From Nautilus pompilius (taxonomy: Eukaryota; Mollusca; Cephalopoda; Nautilida; Nautilidae), in NCBI GenBank assembly GCA_018389105.1, contig JACATO010000992.1, positions 1 to 64,000 of the forward strand: a stretch of 64,000 bases of DNA, given 5' to 3'. Under the pieces are notes generated by a model. The model saw only the letters and a list, made by a program, of their open reading frames with translations. It searched no databases and was not told where the DNA came from. Each line of letters opens with the position of its first letter. Positions within the stretch are counted from its first letter, which is position 1. The position numbers and the translations under genes are program-made. Below are positions 1 through 13,100 of the stretch, piece after piece.

Positions 1-1168
1 CAACAGCCATCTGACAGTAAAATATGTTCCAGTAAAATCTATTACACATTTACGGCCACGGATCGATCGAAGAATGCAATTTGCGGCACTGCTCAGGTAG
101 ATTTCTGAAATGCCGCCAGGTGGTATTCGGTTGGTCCCGGGATGACGTCACAAAAGACGTGGAGATACTAAGGGAAAGGAAGTGACAAATGACCTGTCTG
201 AGGAGGATACAGCCAACGATTGTGTGACAATCACATGTTGGTCTTCCGCTGTCGTTTATATTCTGCTTTGACCATCATACGCATATTGATCGATTTTCGT
301 TTTTCCTGATGTTTTTGTTTTTTTTTTTAATACTTCTAGGAATTCAGATCTCACTTTCACTTTAATACTGAGTTTCTGCGCAGTGGGGATTTAATTTTCA
401 TTTAAACGTTATGTTTAATTCAGGAGGCACGAGACATGTATGCGGATTTAATTCCATGGAGTAAACTTACTGTTAAGTCGCTTGTTTAGTAAAATGTCTA
501 CTTCATTCCAGTAAGTAAAAGATAGATCAAGCTCCCTAGAGGGTTGTATCAGCTTTACAAGACCACCTTTACACGCCAGTGGAGATGAAGTAAAGAAAGG
601 CCGACTCTTTTTACGAGGTCTGTCAGTCCCCCCCCCCTCAATCCATCCCCAGGGATTTCCGACCCAAGAGACGTCCACGCTGCCAACTGCTGCTTCGTGT
701 GTGTTTCTTGGCCTTAATTCGTTTGGTCCGATAATTGATGCTTAAATAAGGAGTTTAACTATCGCCCCACCCATTGTTTAGCAGCTGATGTTAACCTGGT
801 TTCTTTCTCGAGCAATGCGCCCTGTGCTAGATGTGTGTGTGGCTGCGTGATTTTTATCACGTTACTGGGAGTGCACCACAGTGCAAGGAAGAGGAGGAGC
901 CTGGAGCCAGGCGTCACAGAATTCACGCTGTTCAGATATTTATCGGCTCGGAACAGTGCGAGAATAAACTATACGGTCTTTAAAAAAAAAAACAAAGCTA
1001 AATACACTAGTAGCCAAAAAAAAAGAACCTGATCTGTATTTCATGGAACTCAGGTGAGCTAAAATATCTGAATGCACAGTTCTGTATCTTTAGCTAGTTT
1101 TTCCAGCCCTAAAACGTTATTATTATTATTATTATTATTATTCTTATTATTATTATTTATTATTATAG
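1..1168 (+). other. Upstream intron of the lysyl oxidase-like gene, no coding exon seen
   Basis: This stretch precedes the first recognisable lysyl oxidase-like exon and has no reading frame resembling the earlier part of that catalytic domain (copper-binding histidine cluster, lysine of the cofactor pair). It ends in an ATT-rich tract (about 1117-1166) running into the splice acceptor at 1167-1168. The simplest reading is that it is intron, with the upstream exons left of the window. Confidence 0.5.
1117..1166. repeat. (ATT)n microsatellite in the polypyrimidine tract
   Basis: Near-perfect ATT trinucleotide repeats with a few interruptions lie immediately before the AG acceptor at 1167-1168. 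T-rich DNA here can also serve as the polypyrimidine tract. Length changes here would alter the distance from branch site to acceptor. Confidence 0.85.
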
Positions 1169-1263
1169 GGACTTTCCGTCAACTGCTCGGACAATTATTC
1201 CATGACATTGACTGCCAATGGATCGACATCACAGGAATGGAATACGGAACATACGTGCTAAAG
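1169..1263 (+). CDS. Lysyl oxidase-like, penultimate coding exon (with apparent frameshift)
   Basis: Lysyl oxidases are secreted copper amine oxidases that oxidise lysines in collagen and elastin, using a lysine-tyrosylquinone cofactor built from a lysine and a tyrosine. The exon starts after an AG at 1167-1168. In the frame from 1169 it reads GLSVNCSDNYS. In the frame from 1201 it reads HDIDCQWIDITGMEYGTY and then VLK, the highly conserved family block. The two frames differ by one base at 1199-1200, inside the codon after TAT 1196-1198. That TAT aligns with the cofactor tyrosine of vertebrate LOX (the Y in DTYGADIDC). The exon ends at a GTGGGT donor (1264) in phase 0. The histidine before DIDC resembles the LOXL2-4 style. 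Either a pseudogenising mutation or a base-calling error is possible. Confidence 0.82.
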
Positions 1264-4230
1264 GTGGGTGGCTCGACGAATTCATAACTCTTGTAAAAAC
1301 CAACAACACTCTTAGCTTTTATTCCCCTATTTTCCGCATGATAATGAAAAAGAAAGTTAGCAAACTTTTCCGTTCAGATTTAATGGCAACAAAGTGGTAA
1401 AATTCTTTGATGAAGTCCTTAACAATCATGTCCGCTTGCTTATTTAAGTATATTTTTTTTTTAAAAGAAAAAAAACTTTTTAAAATTTAAATAGCTTTAT
1501 CAAACAATTTGTTTTTTAGCTTCAGAAAATCTTTCTCTTTAATGAGTAGAACGACTTGAGAGCATAGATGGGGGGAGAATAGATTAAGAGGCTGAGGAGG
1601 AAGTGGGAAGGAAGAGATCGATGAGAACAGAGATGACGCAAGAGAGATGAGAGCGAGGATAAAAAAGGATCGAGGAGCGACAGAGCTAAAGACGCAGAGA
1701 GAGAGCCTAACAAGAGCGATCTGAAAAAGAAAGAGAGCGAGAGAGAATCGAGCTGCGAGAAATAGCTCCAAAGAGCGATAGAGAGATAGCGCTCGAGAGA
1801 TCTCTCGCGAGGCATCTGACATACTCTCTCTCTCTCTCTATCTCTCCCACATCTCGATCGATACCCCCTCCATCTCTCTCGCTCTCTCTCTATCTATCTC
1901 TCTCTCTCTCCCCATCCCTATTCCCTCCATCTCCTCCCTCTCTCTCTCCATCTCTCTCTCTCCCCTCATCTCTCTCTCTCTCTCCTCCATCTCTCTCTCT
2001 CCCTTCCATCTCTCTCTCTCCCCCTCCATCTCTCCACCTCTCTCTCTCTCTCTCTCTCTCCACCTCTCTCTCTCTCCATCTCTCCACCTCTCTTTCTCTC
2101 TCTATATATATATATATTTAAAGCTAACTGTAAAACACTTCTTATTTAGGCGCATCCTTCACAAGTATCTGCCCCATTAACATATGATAAATAGTCCCCA
2201 TGAATTTGATACACTAAGCAAAATGTACGAGATTCGTACTAATTTCATTCAAAAAAGTCTCCCTGTTGACCAGGGTGGTGAATCATTGAAAGTCTCTCTG
2301 GAGTCGTCTGCTTTCTCGTTTCATATTTCGCACGATTTGTCGGTTTGTTTGTTTCTTTCTTTTACGTTTTAGAACAAGAAATTTGGATGTCAGCTGGTAA
2401 TCAGCTGATCTCCTCCCCGCTGTTTCCTATATCGTATTTCCTCACGTGACCGAAATCTATAAAACCGAACTTGGGCTCTTTTTGTTTTTCTCTTTTATAA
2501 AATTCTTTTTTTTTTTCTTTTCTTTTGCCATTCCTCGTATTTATATTTTTCTTACTCATTTCGCATGGAAACGAACAGATCAGTATTTTGCAGCGAATAG
2601 GCGGATTCCCGGGGACACGATGGCGGCCATCATGGTATCAGTAGCCCCTGAACCGATGAGCAGAGCCTCGTTCAGCGATCTTCCGCTGGCCCTCGTCAGA
2701 ACCCAGCAGCCATCAGGTCTGAGTTCGAGAAGACCAGTTTCATGGTTTCTGCACGTTAACTAAATGAAAACGCCTACTGGAAACCAGCCTTTCAGGTCCA
2801 AGCCCCCGATGATGGCGAAAAACCGTAGAATTCTTTAAGTTCTGCTTCCACGAACTAAGGAGGTGGGAGATGTTCGAACGGCGCACGTGACTTTCCCCCT
2901 CTTGTCGAACAAGACGGACTATACGAAGTGGGCTCGATCCTATGCAGTATTTATGTCTTAAAGTGTAGCTTAGGGAAACAGCGACTTTTCGACAATCTTA
3001 GCGTGTACTATTAGTATTTATAATTCGGTTTCAATGATAAATAACTAAACGCACGAGTAAAATACTTAGAGAACCACTATCGTGTGTTACCGGTATGAAG
3101 GGAAGTGACATCAGAGAGCAACTGGGCGCTGCACAAGACGCCACACTGCGCATCTGTGGCGCACACACCGGAAAGTCACGCACAACTATTACGTATGCAA
3201 GGTTGTTTGAGGTCTTCTCGAAGGATCTTCGGCGCTGTTCATACATGTTCGGAAATTGTATGGCCGGAAAGCTGTTCCAAACACATTGTAGCTCGCCCGA
3301 GGTGTCTGGTTGCTGCCGTTTGGCTTTCTCGGTAGTTAGGGAGCCTCAGCGATGTCGGTATCAAGGGTTTGCGCGGGCCAGAGCAGCTTTGTGGGTGCGC
3401 TTTAACGTTTCGGACGGTCTTCCGTTACATTGGCTGAATCCTTAAGGCCATTGTTTTGGTGAAAGAGGAATCACACAATAACAAGGTCTTTCTGAGGGAA
3501 TGGCACGATGGATGCATACCGTCAGAATTCGGCACGTCTTAGATTTTTTGCAAATCTCCGATCATCTTTCGCTGGTGTGTCCAATAGTTTACTGTAGCCG
3601 TTGCACACTGATTGTTATAGCGCCCCCTGTCCGCCTTCGAACAAACCGCGGTTGATTATTTCCAAAATAGTTCGAACTTGGAATTATCTGTCGTTTCCTT
3701 AGCAAGCATTTTCGGGCAGCTACACGTCGTCCATCTTACTGTTCTTGAAAAAAATGTTAACATCCGCAGTTGCGGCTAGACCATTCGCACGATCTCTGCT
3801 GGCTCGTCTTTCACAGAGAGAACATATACTCCGGGGTACTAACCATCACTTTTGAAGAGTTTCGGATTTCTTTCTTGACCACATCTATTGCCAGCATCAG
3901 TTTAGCGCATCTCCCTCAGAGCCTTGCATACTTGTCTGGGATGCGATCTTCCGTCTGCAGTATCCTTTAGTAGCCAAGACTCTGATTTCTGCGCTCTTTT
4001 CCTGTAACATTTCCCCCTCCCCAGAAGCCATAGTATTCATCACACTACTATGATATTACTTTCCATACTTCTATTATCCTTTTTGCAGGTGTTTTTGATT
4101 TCTTTCATGGCAACTAATCACAGTGTGTACCATATCTACACATGGATGTACTATGTAGCATTCTTATTTTTACACATAAAATGCACTTTTGATTAAACTA
4201 TTACATATTTTTTTTTATTATTCCTTACAG
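1264..4230 (+). other. Lysyl oxidase-like intron, with no other gene recognised
   Basis: The intron lies between a GTGGGT donor at 1264 and a TTCCTTACAG acceptor ending at 4230. It contains a long CT-rich microsatellite (about 1822-2115). A 116-codon open frame at 3095-3445 (+) resembles no family I know. It begins in non-conserved DNA and has no splice logic, so I treat it as chance. Confidence 0.65.
1822..2115. repeat. CT-rich microsatellite block ending in (TA)n
   Basis: Dense CTCTCTC repeats are broken by CCAT and CCC. They pass at the right into TATATATATATA near 2103-2115. The long glutamate/arginine open frames on the minus strand here simply translate GAGAGA and are not genes. A purine-rich GAGCGAGA-type zone precedes it (about 1570-1820), so strand bias switches near 1820. 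Confidence 0.9.
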
Positions 4231-4365
4231 GTTGCAGTAAATCCGGAGTTCAAAGTATCCGAAATTACCTTTGACAATAACGTAATCACATGTGACCTCG
4301 TCTATACTGGCACGTACGCTTATGCAACAGCTTGTGAGCTAAGTCCGCTGCACCGAGGCGACTAA
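4231..4365 (+). CDS. Lysyl oxidase-like, last coding exon
   Basis: After the acceptor at 4229-4230 the phase-0 frame reads VAVNPEFKVSEITFDNN, then VITCDLVYTGTYAYATACEL and SPLHRGD, with a stop at 4363-4365. This matches the C-terminus of lysyl oxidases (vertebrate LOX: VSVNPSYLVPESDYTNN, later IRYTGHHAYASGC). The V continues directly from VLK of the preceding exon, so the join is in frame. The spacing of the conserved cysteines and YTG motif is normal. The gene is partial because its upstream exons lie outside the window. Confidence 0.9.
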   Translation, partial: VAVNPEFKVSEITFDNNVITCDLVYTGTYAYATACELSPLHRGD

Positions 4366-4476
4366 CGTTCACCGCCATCGTATGCAAAATGTACACCGCC
4401 AGTCCAGAGTTAAGAGAAAACTAGGATTGGACTCCGTCGGAACGAATCCATGATAAGCACGTCAGGTTGGAATAAA
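4366..4476 (+). other. Lysyl oxidase-like 3' UTR with AATAAA signal at 4471-4476
   Basis: A canonical AATAAA hexamer lies about 105 bases after the stop codon. It is the first good candidate polyadenylation signal for the lysyl oxidase-like transcript. A GT/T-rich stretch follows within 50 bases. The assignment rests on position and motif only. Confidence 0.5.
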
Positions 4477-7400
4477 GCAAAACGTTTCTGTGATAGATTT
4501 GTGGACATCTTCCCTCCCAATGCACGACTTTCGAAGAACAGTGGATAGGGAGCCATATTCTTTAATTTCACCAAGCTTGAAGTAAAGTAAAAGGAAATAT
4601 GAATGCATAATTAGAAAGATTGTCACTAGGTTAACAGTCGACACCTATTGTAGAAGTTTGAAGAAATTCGCTCAAGAAATCTGGAAAAGTATTTTCTTGT
4701 CACCAGAAAACAGCTGATCACCACAAAGGTTGTAATCGTTTGTAAGCAAATTTCAAAGCGAGAAAATTACATGTGATAAAATTTTTTATATTTTAATTAA
4801 TTAATGATACAGTTCAAAGATTATATATTCCCTTTTTATATATATTTATCTGCCACTAATACATATAGCCAATGGTATTCGGATATTAGCGCTTTGGTGT
4901 GTCTTAAGTTTACCCGTGTAGACAAGCATCGTCCACACGATGCTTAACGGAGCGACGCGGTTTGTTAATTTTGTACAAATAAATTGGCAAAATATTCTAC
5001 TATTTCTTCTTCTGACGTCACATCGGCGGGGCGACCGGTGAGCTGCGTTCATCTCTCCCCCCTCCCTCCGGATATTGAGGAATGTCGTAGTTTTGCATTG
5101 GCCAAAGTACAAATAATACGAATATTTCTCGTTAGAAACATGACATCGTTAGAGAATTTTTTCAACAAAAAAAAATATTTTGTCGGGAGGAAGTGGGGAA
5201 GAGAAACCCCTGTGTTTTTGACACGCCCCCCCCCAAACCCCAACCACCACCAATCGCGATCCACGTGGTCGCTTTCACGTCGGTACGAAGAAAGCCCACG
5301 TCTGGAAACTGAAACCCCTTTAACCCTTTCATTTCTTTTCGATTCTACCGTTCCGAAAGACGTTTGCGATACGTTCAGATATCATCGCCTCGGATCCTTA
5401 GTAAAGAGCGACCACGTGGCTCGTGAGTGGGGGTAGGGGTCGGGTTAATGCTTCTGAGCAAACTTTTTATTGTATTTTAAAATTTGCATATCAAAAGAAG
5501 CAAATACGTCACGGATTTTGTTCTCTCCCCTCCCCTCTTGCATTGAACACGATGACCTAGAGCTTTGTCAGTTTGAATGCTGAAGGGTCGCGAAGGAATC
5601 GTCTGATGAAACCCAGGATCGTGATCTTCCCAGAGTAGTAGATCTTTCCTGACGGGGGAAAGTGGGGTCGCGCTGATCCGGGAAGATGGGTGGCCGACTT
5701 GTCAATCAACCGTTCGTGAAAAATGGGGGGGGGAGTCCAACACTAACTGCCCCTTGGCTTTCGTCCCCGTATCATATTCTGCAGCGCACCTGAGGAGAAT
5801 ACAAATCGTCGGGTCTGTAATTAGGGTTTTGTTTTAACCTTGATCCCTTAAATTCTGAAAAAGGAACTAAAACATAAGGACGCCGTGTTTCTAGAAAGGG
5901 CGTCAGGGAAACCCGCGCTACTTTCATTCTACACCAGATAAAGGGCGGCGTTGTAGCCCCTTAAATAATTATTAGCGAAAACGAAGGATCCGCGCCATGC
6001 GAACCCAACAGGGCTGTTGTATAGGGAAAGATAGAAGCCGGAAAGTCCGCCCCCTCTTGAACTTCAGCTGACGAAAGATAAAGAGGAAGACAGCCTGGGA
6101 ATGGACCCCCCCAGTCGGAGCGGTAGGGGTCGGCCTGCTGCTTCGCCAAGCCAATGTACCGACATGAACACGTCAGACAATAAAGAAACAAGAAATCGCA
6201 CATTAAGGTAGATAAAAAGACGTTAGTCACCACTAGGTAAAGCAGATTAGGTCCTGTGTGGAATTATTGTAAAAGAAATGGTAAAAGCACACACAACTAC
6301 AACAACAATAATAGGCTATCACTGATGAAATCGTTTCTCATGAGACGAATGAGCATTCAATTTTTAGGGGAGATAAATCCGTTCTATACAACTGACATTC
6401 AACTGAACAGCGATTATGGATTATGGCTAATTAGGATTATCCATGTAAAAATGGCGAGGACTTTTTTTTTCTATATAAAAATAAATACAGACATATGCCA
6501 TGATATACAGGTTTTAAACATTTATGTGCATCCTGTCGAGGTTACTTTTAAAATTTGAGTTAAAAGTAAAACAATTTATAATTCCAAATATCATAATTTC
6601 TACCTCTTTACTCTTTTGGAGACTTAATCTCCCATCGTCTTCTAAGATTCAGAACCAGGCGTATCCCCTGACGCCATTTTTGTATTAGCTGAGTCAAAAT
6701 GTCGTCTCGGTAAAATTCCAAGCTCGAGTTATGGCCATGTTTATATGGAAGAAAGAAATTAATACTGTTGTTAAGAGACATGTTTACTTATTACGACATG
6801 AAGGTAAACTTTAAAAAGGCAAAAGTAACAAAAACATTAGAAATTTAAATAAACTCCATAAATGCAGTATAAAGAATAACACAACTCGATGTTTATGAAA
6901 GTCAAGTTTTATATTCTTAAACATTGCATTTCCTTGTAAAGTAGATTCTAGGATCGATACGTAAAGATAATAATGATTTGTTGCTTTTCTAACTAATATT
7001 TGTTCTACTTGTTGCATTGACTATTAAAGTAGATATAAAGTTACTGCAAATAAACAAAGAAACGACTAGAAATGTCGTCTGCTCTATCGCTTGCAGAATG
7101 ACAATTTCTATGTCTATACCAGTATTTGGTAGATATGTCGGCATCCATTGACGCCATTATGCAAAACTGTCAAACGAGTCTAGAGCAACTGCATACATTC
7201 TGTTTTTAACAATAAAACCAACTTTGGATGCAACTTTCTCGCTTCCATCACATTTTCCACTGAATTAAAGTCTATCGTGTTTAATTATCATGGCCACTTG
7301 TTAGTGTTGACCAGTCAGCACATACGACTGACACTTGATTTTCTCAACCCGGTTCACTCTTTTATTCTTATTTTGAGGAAATGGGTGTAGTTTATTTACT

Positions 7401-7900
7401 TCCGGGATCCGTCACATGTGGTTCTGAGAACACGTGCTATGATTGGAATGGCGGGTAACTTCCGGTACTTTGGAAACCACGCAGATTCAAAAGGTTGTGC
7501 GTGTAATGTTAGCTGATGTACAGAACAACTTTTCAGGATATACGAGTATAGAATGTATGTGAAATGCACACCCAAAGGAATTTTAAAACTTTAGTGTTTA
7601 TCTTGTGATCGTATAATTTAAAGAAAACAATTTGGCTTTCTTGTTCTGTAACACGTGAAAATCATTACAAAAACCAAACAAAGAAATTGTTCTTCTGTTG
7701 GAGCAAAAGTGTTCAGTCAGCATCAGTTGTCATCAAATCAAAGAAACTCCGGTTTATCCTTTATCACTACGTTTTTATGATTCAGTTTCAACGATAAAGT
7801 TATTGATCCCAACTTATCAAATGCACGTATAATTAATCAGTAAAATATTGGCAAACTGTTCGTTCGAAGATCCACTATCCGGCAATTTCTAGGATGCTCG
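4477..7900. other. Intergenic DNA, no gene recognised
   Basis: Open frames here are short and show no family resemblance, plausible splice structure or consistent codon usage. Some parts are moderately GC-rich (5.0-6.2 kb). I see no RNA gene or clear transposon. It probably holds the 3' flank of the lysyl oxidase-like gene and anonymous spacer. Confidence 0.5.
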
Positions 7901-7979
7901 GATGAAGTAAGAGTTAAAGGGTAGAGACAGCAGAACTCATACGAAGGCTGAACAGTGGGGCACAGCTATGACGCGCAGC

Positions 7980-8800
7980 GTTGGAAGTATTTATAAAGAC
8001 AAGAGTAAAGATCGGATATAAATGCATCTAACACGCGACACAATCGCATCTTATGTGCGAAAATGAATGGTTCATAGTGTAGTGATATCATTGTAGTGCG
8101 GTCAAATACTATGGCTCCCGAGTAGTAAATATAACATGACAAGCTATAGAAATCACTTTATTTAGCGAAGTCTACCTCAGTGGCGGAATGCAGCCCGAGG
8201 TCATGATTCAGAAACAGGCATTTTGACAAAAGATGCGGTTAAGGAAGAAAGTGACGCTAATTACCCCAGAGAGAGAGAGAGTTCTGCGCGAAATAGACGA
8301 CAAGCCAGTGGAGATCTTCTTGCGAACGATCTAGGAACAGCATGGTAGACATTAGCACGAAGCCTTCTCAGTGGATGCGTAGCTGCCCGAAAAGCTTTGC
8401 CTGGGAGAGGCAACCAAACGGGAAGGTTGCCATGGACAGCAGGAACAGAAGAGTATAGCGACCAAGCAGGAAAGAAGACGATCGCTAGTGAACTTCATCG
8501 AGGCTCTGTGGGGGGTATTACACGGCTACTGAGAAAGGCAAACGTCAGCCAAACGCTTTGGGCGAATCGTCGTGGAACGTGCTTCAAGGTATTTGGAACA
8601 ATATTCTACAATCATACATTGGTAACCCGTCTGAGAACAAGGTTTCATACTCTACGTAGAGAATATTAATCCGATGTACAGCGCATTTATTTTGTTTCTT
8701 TATATTTTTTTGTAACAGTGCATCGCGCATGTATTATATAAGTGTCTCAGTTGCAGTTAATATCTGTGCGGACCCTAACTTTCACCATCATCACCAACAC
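7980..8800 (+). mobile_element. Tc1/mariner-like relic, family 1, internally deleted copy
   Basis: The segment aligns by eye to the longer copy at about 26.15-27.9 kb. Shared blocks include GATGCGTAGCTGCCCGAAAA and CTGGGAGAGGCAACCAA here, against the matching stretch near 27,105-27,145. Others are GGCTACTGAGAAAG and TATTTGGAACAA, against about 27,615-27,690. The central part of the transposase, including the DES and WPAQSPD blocks, is absent, so this is an internally deleted derivative. It cannot encode a transposase. Exact ends were not resolved. Confidence 0.7.
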
Positions 8801-10190
8801 GATGTGTAGCCTTCTACAGGAGAGCTATACAGATTGCCCATCTATGTTTGAAAACGTATTCGAACTTCTGACTACTAAAACCTTTTTGAAATTTAATTAT
8901 GTCGAATAGATTATTACAACGTTATGAAATAATAGTCTGGGGTTTGGCGACCTTCGAGTGTAGATATAAAAACTAAAGAAATCATAACCACAATAAATGC
9001 TTTAAATTAACGACACAAAGTAAATTTTAAACTGCAGATTTAACCGAGAGCTTTAACCGTTTTAAGTCAGCCTCACAAAATAAACGGGCGACAAAGATGT
9101 TTTCGCTTTCCTCTGATTTGTACAATAATCGGGATTACTTCCCCTTAATGGTACAGTCTTTTTAATTGCATTCGGATGTTTCCCCATATATGACATCACT
9201 ACGTTTATAATTCCCACTCTGCCACAGAAGAGCGCACAAAAATGTCAGCCCTTAGAATTACTGCATATCTTCCAAGAGATTTTTTTTTTTTTTAATCTTA
9301 AATTTGGTTGCTTTCTATATAATGATGGATGAATAAATATCAGTAATTAAATCAGTAAGTCCTAGATACAAATTAAAAAATTTTTTAGATAGTATAAAAA
9401 ATAAAAAAAAGCAAATAAAAGAGACTAAGTCATTTTTTAAAACATACTCAATGAGTTGTCTCCCATCCCGTGATTACTTATGAGAAAATTATGGCATTGA
9501 GTATCTATCTACATTGTCATATAAATTGCGTACGTACAGTGAATCTTGATAATTATGTAATAATGGCGGGCGGGCGAGTTATAATACATCTATTTAGACA
9601 GGATAAAGAAAAAATGCTCTGCAGAAGAACTGTTGACGAGTTTAACCAACTTCTTTACTTTGTCCATGACGACTGATATAGAGAACCAATAGACCATCTT
9701 TATCTGACATTAAAGTGAAAGGACAGTATAAATATCCGGTAATAATGGTGGGTTTCGGCCTTCACTTTAATGAATAGAATAAATTAAAGGGTGCAATATT
9801 TCAAGCTGGGTCACGTTTAAGTTATTAGACACGTAATTAGTAAACTATGCGATGGGATCTTCAAGTTTTTACATTCTTATTTTTAAATGTATCTATCTAC
9901 TTACGTCCTCTTTAGCTCATCAATGGGCTCACTAGCCGGCCTTTTGTCTTCCCCAGAGACAGCCCCGCCCACCCACAGTTTCTGGTCCGTCGGCTAACAG
10001 CAAAACATTTGCTAGACTTTTTGTTTAAGAGGAAGAGGAGGAGGAGGCGAAAAAACTCGTTTGGCTCGAACGTTAACAAAGAACAGGAAGCGCAGGTAAA
10101 AGAAACTAAATTAATTTTACATACAAACGACCCTCGAATTAGGGCCAGCGCGATCTCGCTGAACAAGACTGCACATTAAAGAGTGCCACC
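8801..10190. other. Intergenic DNA with a short hairpin, no gene
   Basis: There is no convincing coding region. The notable item is an exact 12-base inverted repeat, CATTAAAGTGAA at 9708-9719 and its complement at 9761-9772, with a 41-base loop. With one bulged base the pairing extends to about 15 pairs. It could be a tiny MITE remnant or chance. Confidence 0.5.
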
Positions 10191-13100
10191 CACTAAGGCA
10201 GCGCTTCTTCAACTATTCCAGTGTCATTCACCCTCGAGTCTTCATCACAAAATTCCATTCACCCGCGACTAAATGTCCTCAGGCTTTTGGTAATCTTCGT
10301 CCTACTCTCCCTTGTGTATTCTTCTATATATATAATTCATTTTGTCACACGAGCAAAAGAACATAAGTTAACTCATTTCTCAGGTTTATTTTACTCAAGT
10401 TTTTGAACATCCTGAAAATATGTAGAGAAAAATAGGAGTGACAAAAAAAATTAACACAGAAAAATTATTAGAATTTTTCTAGTTTACACAGATTTAAGTT
10501 AGTAGACAACAGTCTTAGAACTTAGAATTAGATTCCTAGGGACAATGTTTTCTTATTGTGTATGTTTACCAAGCAGTATACTTCTACACTTAAATATGTT
10601 TTTTATCATCAGTGACTAGGATGTTCCTGTGCTCCTATGACAAGCTTCTCAAACCTAGGTTCAACTTCCTTCTCCGAGGCAATCCACATATTGAAGTGAA
10701 TTTCGTTTTTTGGTTTCCAATTCTACCAAGATCGAAAATCCTTGTTTAGACAGGAAAGTTGTTGTCATCATTACTAGTGTTGAAGGGCCTTCAAGGCAAT
10801 TGATTTGTATTCAGGGAAAGCAGGTAATCTAGCCCAGTAGTCTCCATAGTAGGAGTACATCTCAAAAGATGATCTTTGAGTGAAGTCATAATGAAGCTCC
10901 ATCAACACTTCTGACATTCCCCCAACATCTATCTGCTCGCTTGATGTGGCTGGTGATCAAAGGAATAACAACTATCCACCTCTGACTTTCCAAGTCCTGC
11001 AGATGCTTCTGAGGAAAATATGTTTCAAAATTTCTAGAGAGCAACTGCAGATGGTTAGAAATATTGTCCTTCAGTGTTTTCTTCAGATCAGATTGTTTTT
11101 CTTCCCACTCACACAGTTTGAGGAAGCTTTCCAAATGTGGGAAATTGGATAAATTGCCTTTACGAATGTTACTATGACACATGGTGATCTTCGTTTTCAT
11201 GGCTTCTACTTACTTTCCCAAGGACATCGAAGACGTCACCTCCTTTACCTTGAAGTGACAAGTTGGGCCAACTCAAATGTTCAAAAATGGAAGTCATGGA
11301 GCACAATTTGACCAGCCAAAAATTATCGTTGAAATGCGTTGCTTTCGCGTCACTAGCCCAGTAAAAAATACAGACAGTTCATTCTTCAGGGACAGTACTC
11401 TTTCAAGGACTCTTCCACGTAACAACCATCGAAGCTCAGAATGCAGGAGGAGAATCATGTAATCTGCAGACATGTTCTTGCATAGCTCTGAAAACAGCCA
11501 ACATTTTTGTGCTTGTGGGAGAATAGCGTTGACAATTTTCACCATATCTTGCAAAAATTCTTCCAAATCATTTTTCTGGTCATTGCAACAAGTGTTCAGT
11601 TTCTTGGCAGCCAGTGCTTCCTGATGTAAACAACAGTGTGAAAAGGTGCAATTCTGGGGGGGGTTGATGCGAGAGGTGGCTTCTTTATGCTTCCCCACCA
11701 TGGCTGTGGCACAGTCTGTAGTCACAGCAACACATTTGCTGCAAGGTAAATTTTCATTTTCCATGAATTCGTCAAGCTTGGAGAAAATAAATTCACCTGT
11801 AGTTTGCTCTTCGACTGGCAAACAAAAGGGATAATGCTCGACAATTTTTCCCATGCTTTGATCCGGGAAACGACAAGACACAATGAGTTGTGGATCGTTC
11901 TTAATGTCCGTGGTTTCATCAAACTGAAGAGCGAAAAAATGGTGCTTCCAACTGTTTTGCCATCAGCTGATGCTTCAAATCTTCAGCAATCATAGTAGAT
12001 CGAGGTTTCATTGTGTCATTGGACAAAAGAATTTGCACTACTTTATCTACTGCTTGCTTTCCACCATGTAGTAGATTGGCAACGATTTGCAAACATGGTT
12101 TGACAACTTTCTCAGCCTCTGTGTATGGCTTTTCTTCTTCCATGAGCAGGTGTGCTATTTGTAGAGAGGCAAGAAGAAGAGATTTTTTAGTCACAGTGTC
12201 TTTCTTTACCATCGACTGGAAGAAATTTAGCTGCTTCCACAAATACTCACAGGTGTTTTTGAAAAACTGAATGGACTTGTTTTGATGATTGCTATGCTTT
12301 GTTCTTATATGAGTCTGTAATTTCGAAGGAGCCAGGCACTGGTTGCTATATTTTACATCGCAAAACATGCACTGAGCTCTGGGAGTATGCTTGTTAGTTC
12401 ATCTTGGGGAAGGAAAAAGCCATACTTGATATATTCTTCATTCCAATTTCTTTTCTTGAGTTTTGAGGAGAGGGTACTTTGGTCCTTGTATTTCCTCTTG
12501 TGATTAAGTTTTTCTTTACCCGTATCAGAGTCATTATCTGTAACATACGTAAAGCTCGCTATCCTCAGTTTCCTTGTCACCCTTCACAAGCGACTTGTCT
12601 CCTGAACATACCTGTTCTTGAGTCCTGTTCGTTTCACTTTCTTTCAGAAATGAACTACTTCCTTCTGCAAACCCTTCCTCTAGAGCTGGTTTCTTTAGGT
12701 ACTTCAACAAAGACATGGCAACTTTTAAAGCAATTGATACTTCGGATTAGCTTCTTCCAAACAAATAAAGTTAGCAAATAATTATTTTTTAAAATTATTT
12801 TGTATATAAATAATTGAACCGACTATCACACGAACTCTGAGGACTTTTAAAGCAACTACACCGATGCTTGTTTAGCCTACAGACATTCAAATATACATAG
12901 CAAATAACTTTTTTTTTTTAAGTATAGGAAAAAATATAAATATCTGAGTAAATTAAGTCATTCACCCCTTGCAACAGGTTCCCTCTGCCCTGGTCCATCA
13001 GTATAGACAGGTGCTGGTGGGGACAGTCTCCAGGTAGACAGAATAGGGCCCAAAGTGCTGGGCATTTATAGCCTTATGGGCCAGACGGGATTACCTCACT

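Noticed and set aside
1487..2087. Long leucine/serine- and glutamate/arginine-rich frames on the minus strand
   Set aside because: Translations of GA/CT simple repeats.
3095..3445. 116-codon open frame in the lysyl oxidase-like intron
   Set aside because: No recognisable motifs or family. It overlaps other open frames and lies within an intron; most likely chance.
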